NCBI GenBank assembly: GCA_003599815.1 | Contig: QZJZ01000071.1 | Span: 35,236 to 99,235 of the forward strand | Origin: Candidatus Auribacter fodinae | Lineage (GTDB): Bacteria; Auribacterota; Auribacteria; Auribacterales; Auribacteraceae | DNA: 64,000 nt | Direction: 5' to 3' | Part shown: positions 62,897 to 64,000 of the stretch, piece after piece | Layout of the letters: every line of letters begins with the position of its first letter | Position numbering within the stretch: position 1 is the first letter of the stretch | Translations under genes and position numbers: made by a program | The notes under the pieces: generated by a model | The model's input: only the letters and a program-made list of their open reading frames with translations | The model's database searches: none | Told to the model about the DNA's origin: nothing

Positions 62897-64000
62897 ATGA
62901 TGCGAAAAAAAATAATGCTCGTTATTGGCACACGCCCTGAAGCGGTAAAACTCGCTCCTGTCGTGAAGGAACTGGAAAAGTATCCTGATCTCTTCGACGT
63001 CATCACAGTCCTCACCGGACAGCACCGCGAAATGCTCGATCAGGTTATGCAGGTATTTCACATCACGCCTCGCCACGATTTGAACATCATGCAGAAAAAT
63101 CAGACTATTGTCGACGTGACACAGCGCGCCATGCAGGGCATCTATAAACTGCTTGAGGAAGACACCCCTGATATGGTTATAGCGCAGGGAGATACCACCA
63201 CCGTATTTGTCGCTGGGCTGATGTCGTTCTACAAAAGAATACCTTTCGCGCACGTCGAAGCCGGACTGCGGACGTACGATAATTACAGCCCGTACCCTGA
63301 AGAAATCAACCGCCGCCTGACAGCGCCTCTGGCTGAATTGCATTTCGCGCCGACCCAGAAATCAAGGGACAACCTTGTCGGAGAGAGAATACCTGCTGAC
63401 AAAGTGTTTATTACCGGAAACACGGTGATCGACGCTCTGTTATATATACTTGAAAATACCAGTGTTAATGATAAAGAGTACCTTGCGTCATACGGGCTTG
63501 AACCGAAAAAGTTCATACTGGTAACAGCGCACCGCCGCGAGAGTTTCGGCGAGCCGTTCCGGCAGTTATGCATCGGACTGAAACGGATCGCGGATACGTA
63601 CACGGATTACAAAGTGATTTATCCGGTGCACCTCAATCCGAATGTGCGCAAACCGGTGTTTGATATACTCGGCGATTCGCCGAACATCACGCTTATAGAA
63701 CCGCTCGATTATTTCAATTTTGTCCATCTGATGAAACACGCCCATATTATCCTGACTGATTCAGGGGGGATACAGGAAGAGGCGCCGAGCCTTGGTATAC
63801 CGGTGCTTGTCCTGCGCGACGTCACCGAACGTCCTGAGGCGGTAGATGCTGGTACTGTGCGGGTGGTCGGCACTCAGTCGGATTCGATATTCTCTGAGGT
63901 GAAACGGCTGATGGAAGACAGTTCCGCGTATCAGTCCATGGCGCGGGCGATCAATCCCTATGGCGACGGCACCTCGTCGCGCCGCATCAAAGACATCATA
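62897..64000 (+). CDS. wecB: UDP-N-acetylglucosamine 2-epimerase, partial
   Basis: At least 368 residues, running off the window. It converts UDP-GlcNAc to UDP-ManNAc for surface glycans. Family motifs seen in order: VIGTRPEAVKLAPV, AQGDTTT, FAHVEAGLRT, YPEEINRR, VTAHRRES, TDSGGIQEEAPSLG and RDVTERPEA, so catalytic residues appear intact. A second ATG follows the first directly (62900); AAGGGG lies just upstream. Confidence 0.95.
   Translation, partial: MMRKKIMLVIGTRPEAVKLAPVVKELEKYPDLFDVITVLTGQHREMLDQVMQVFHITPRHDLNIMQKNQTIVDVTQRAMQGIYKLLEEDTPDMVIAQGDTTTVFVAGLMSFYKRIPFAHVEAGLRTYDNYSPYPEEINRRLTAPLAELHFAPTQKSRDNLVGERIPADKVFITGNTVIDALLYILENTSVNDKEYLASYGLEPKKFILVTAHRRESFGEPFRQLCIGLKRIADTYTDYKVIYPVHLNPNVRKPVFDILGDSPNITLIEPLDYFNFVHLMKHAHIILTDSGGIQEEAPSLGIPVLVLRDVTERPEAVDAGTVRVVGTQSDSIFSEVKRLMEDSSAYQSMARAINPYGDGTSSRRIKDII

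Noticed and set aside
1..64000. tRNA or rRNA genes in spacers
   Set aside because: No T-arm (GTTCGA-type) or rRNA-like sequence was seen by eye in any gap; a tRNAscan/Infernal run would settle it.

Overview
This is a chromosomal segment of a Gram-negative-type bacterium, most likely from the PVC side of the tree and probably Candidatus Omnitrophota. That placement is an inference. It rests on the mix of a PilM/PilN/PilO-style type II secretion (T2S) operon, several PEP-CTERM surface proteins, membrane glycosyltransferases with TPR tails, and giant secreted proteins. No rRNA or tRNA gene, CRISPR array or transposase was seen. Layout: (1) 126-12287, minus strand: a T2S or pseudopilus operon in the order REC-gspE, gspF, a peptidase-MA gluzincin, gspG, H, I, J, K, a PilM-PilN (GspL-like) gene, a PilO (GspM-like) gene and a DUF2723/TPR membrane protein. 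No secretin (GspD) or GspC gene is present. A divergent histidine kinase with a pseudo-receiver starts at 12723. (2) 14442-24374: two glycosyltransferases, two PEP-CTERM proteins behind a consensus sigma70 promoter, a membrane PilZ protein, an HU/IHF protein, a second kinase/regulator pair, and metabolic genes (MBL hydrolase, DJ-1/PfpI, phosphoglycolate phosphatase). (3) 24574-28176: a polysaccharide operon of two GT4 enzymes and a flippase. (4) 28198-31102: a nitrogen operon (outer-membrane barrel protein, Amt, PII) behind a sigma54-type promoter with a palindromic site upstream. (5) 31170-56683: the most unusual part. A 5127-residue exported protein carries an N-terminal ChaN/TraB/EreA-like domain and seven degenerate CheR-like methyltransferase modules. 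A 1443-residue relative shares that N-terminal domain but continues into a circularly permuted, catalytically dead phosphoglycerate mutase (iPGM). Between them lie a c-di-GMP phosphodiesterase (EAL) gene and three PEP-CTERM proteins: a matrixin-like protease, a seven-bladed propeller and a beta-rich protein. A 92-bp duplication there leaves the tail of a lost protease paralogue. (6) 56868-64000: MBL hydrolase, membrane glycosyltransferase and radical SAM operon, rplM-rpsI, a 51-residue small gene, an SMR/EamA-type transporter and a partial wecB. Taken together the window is dominated by envelope work: protein export, surface glycans, surface-anchored proteins and c-di-GMP/phosphorelay control. 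The best candidates for undescribed biology are the two large exported proteins, which appear to have reused cytoplasmic enzyme folds (CheR, iPGM) as non-catalytic modules outside the cytoplasm.
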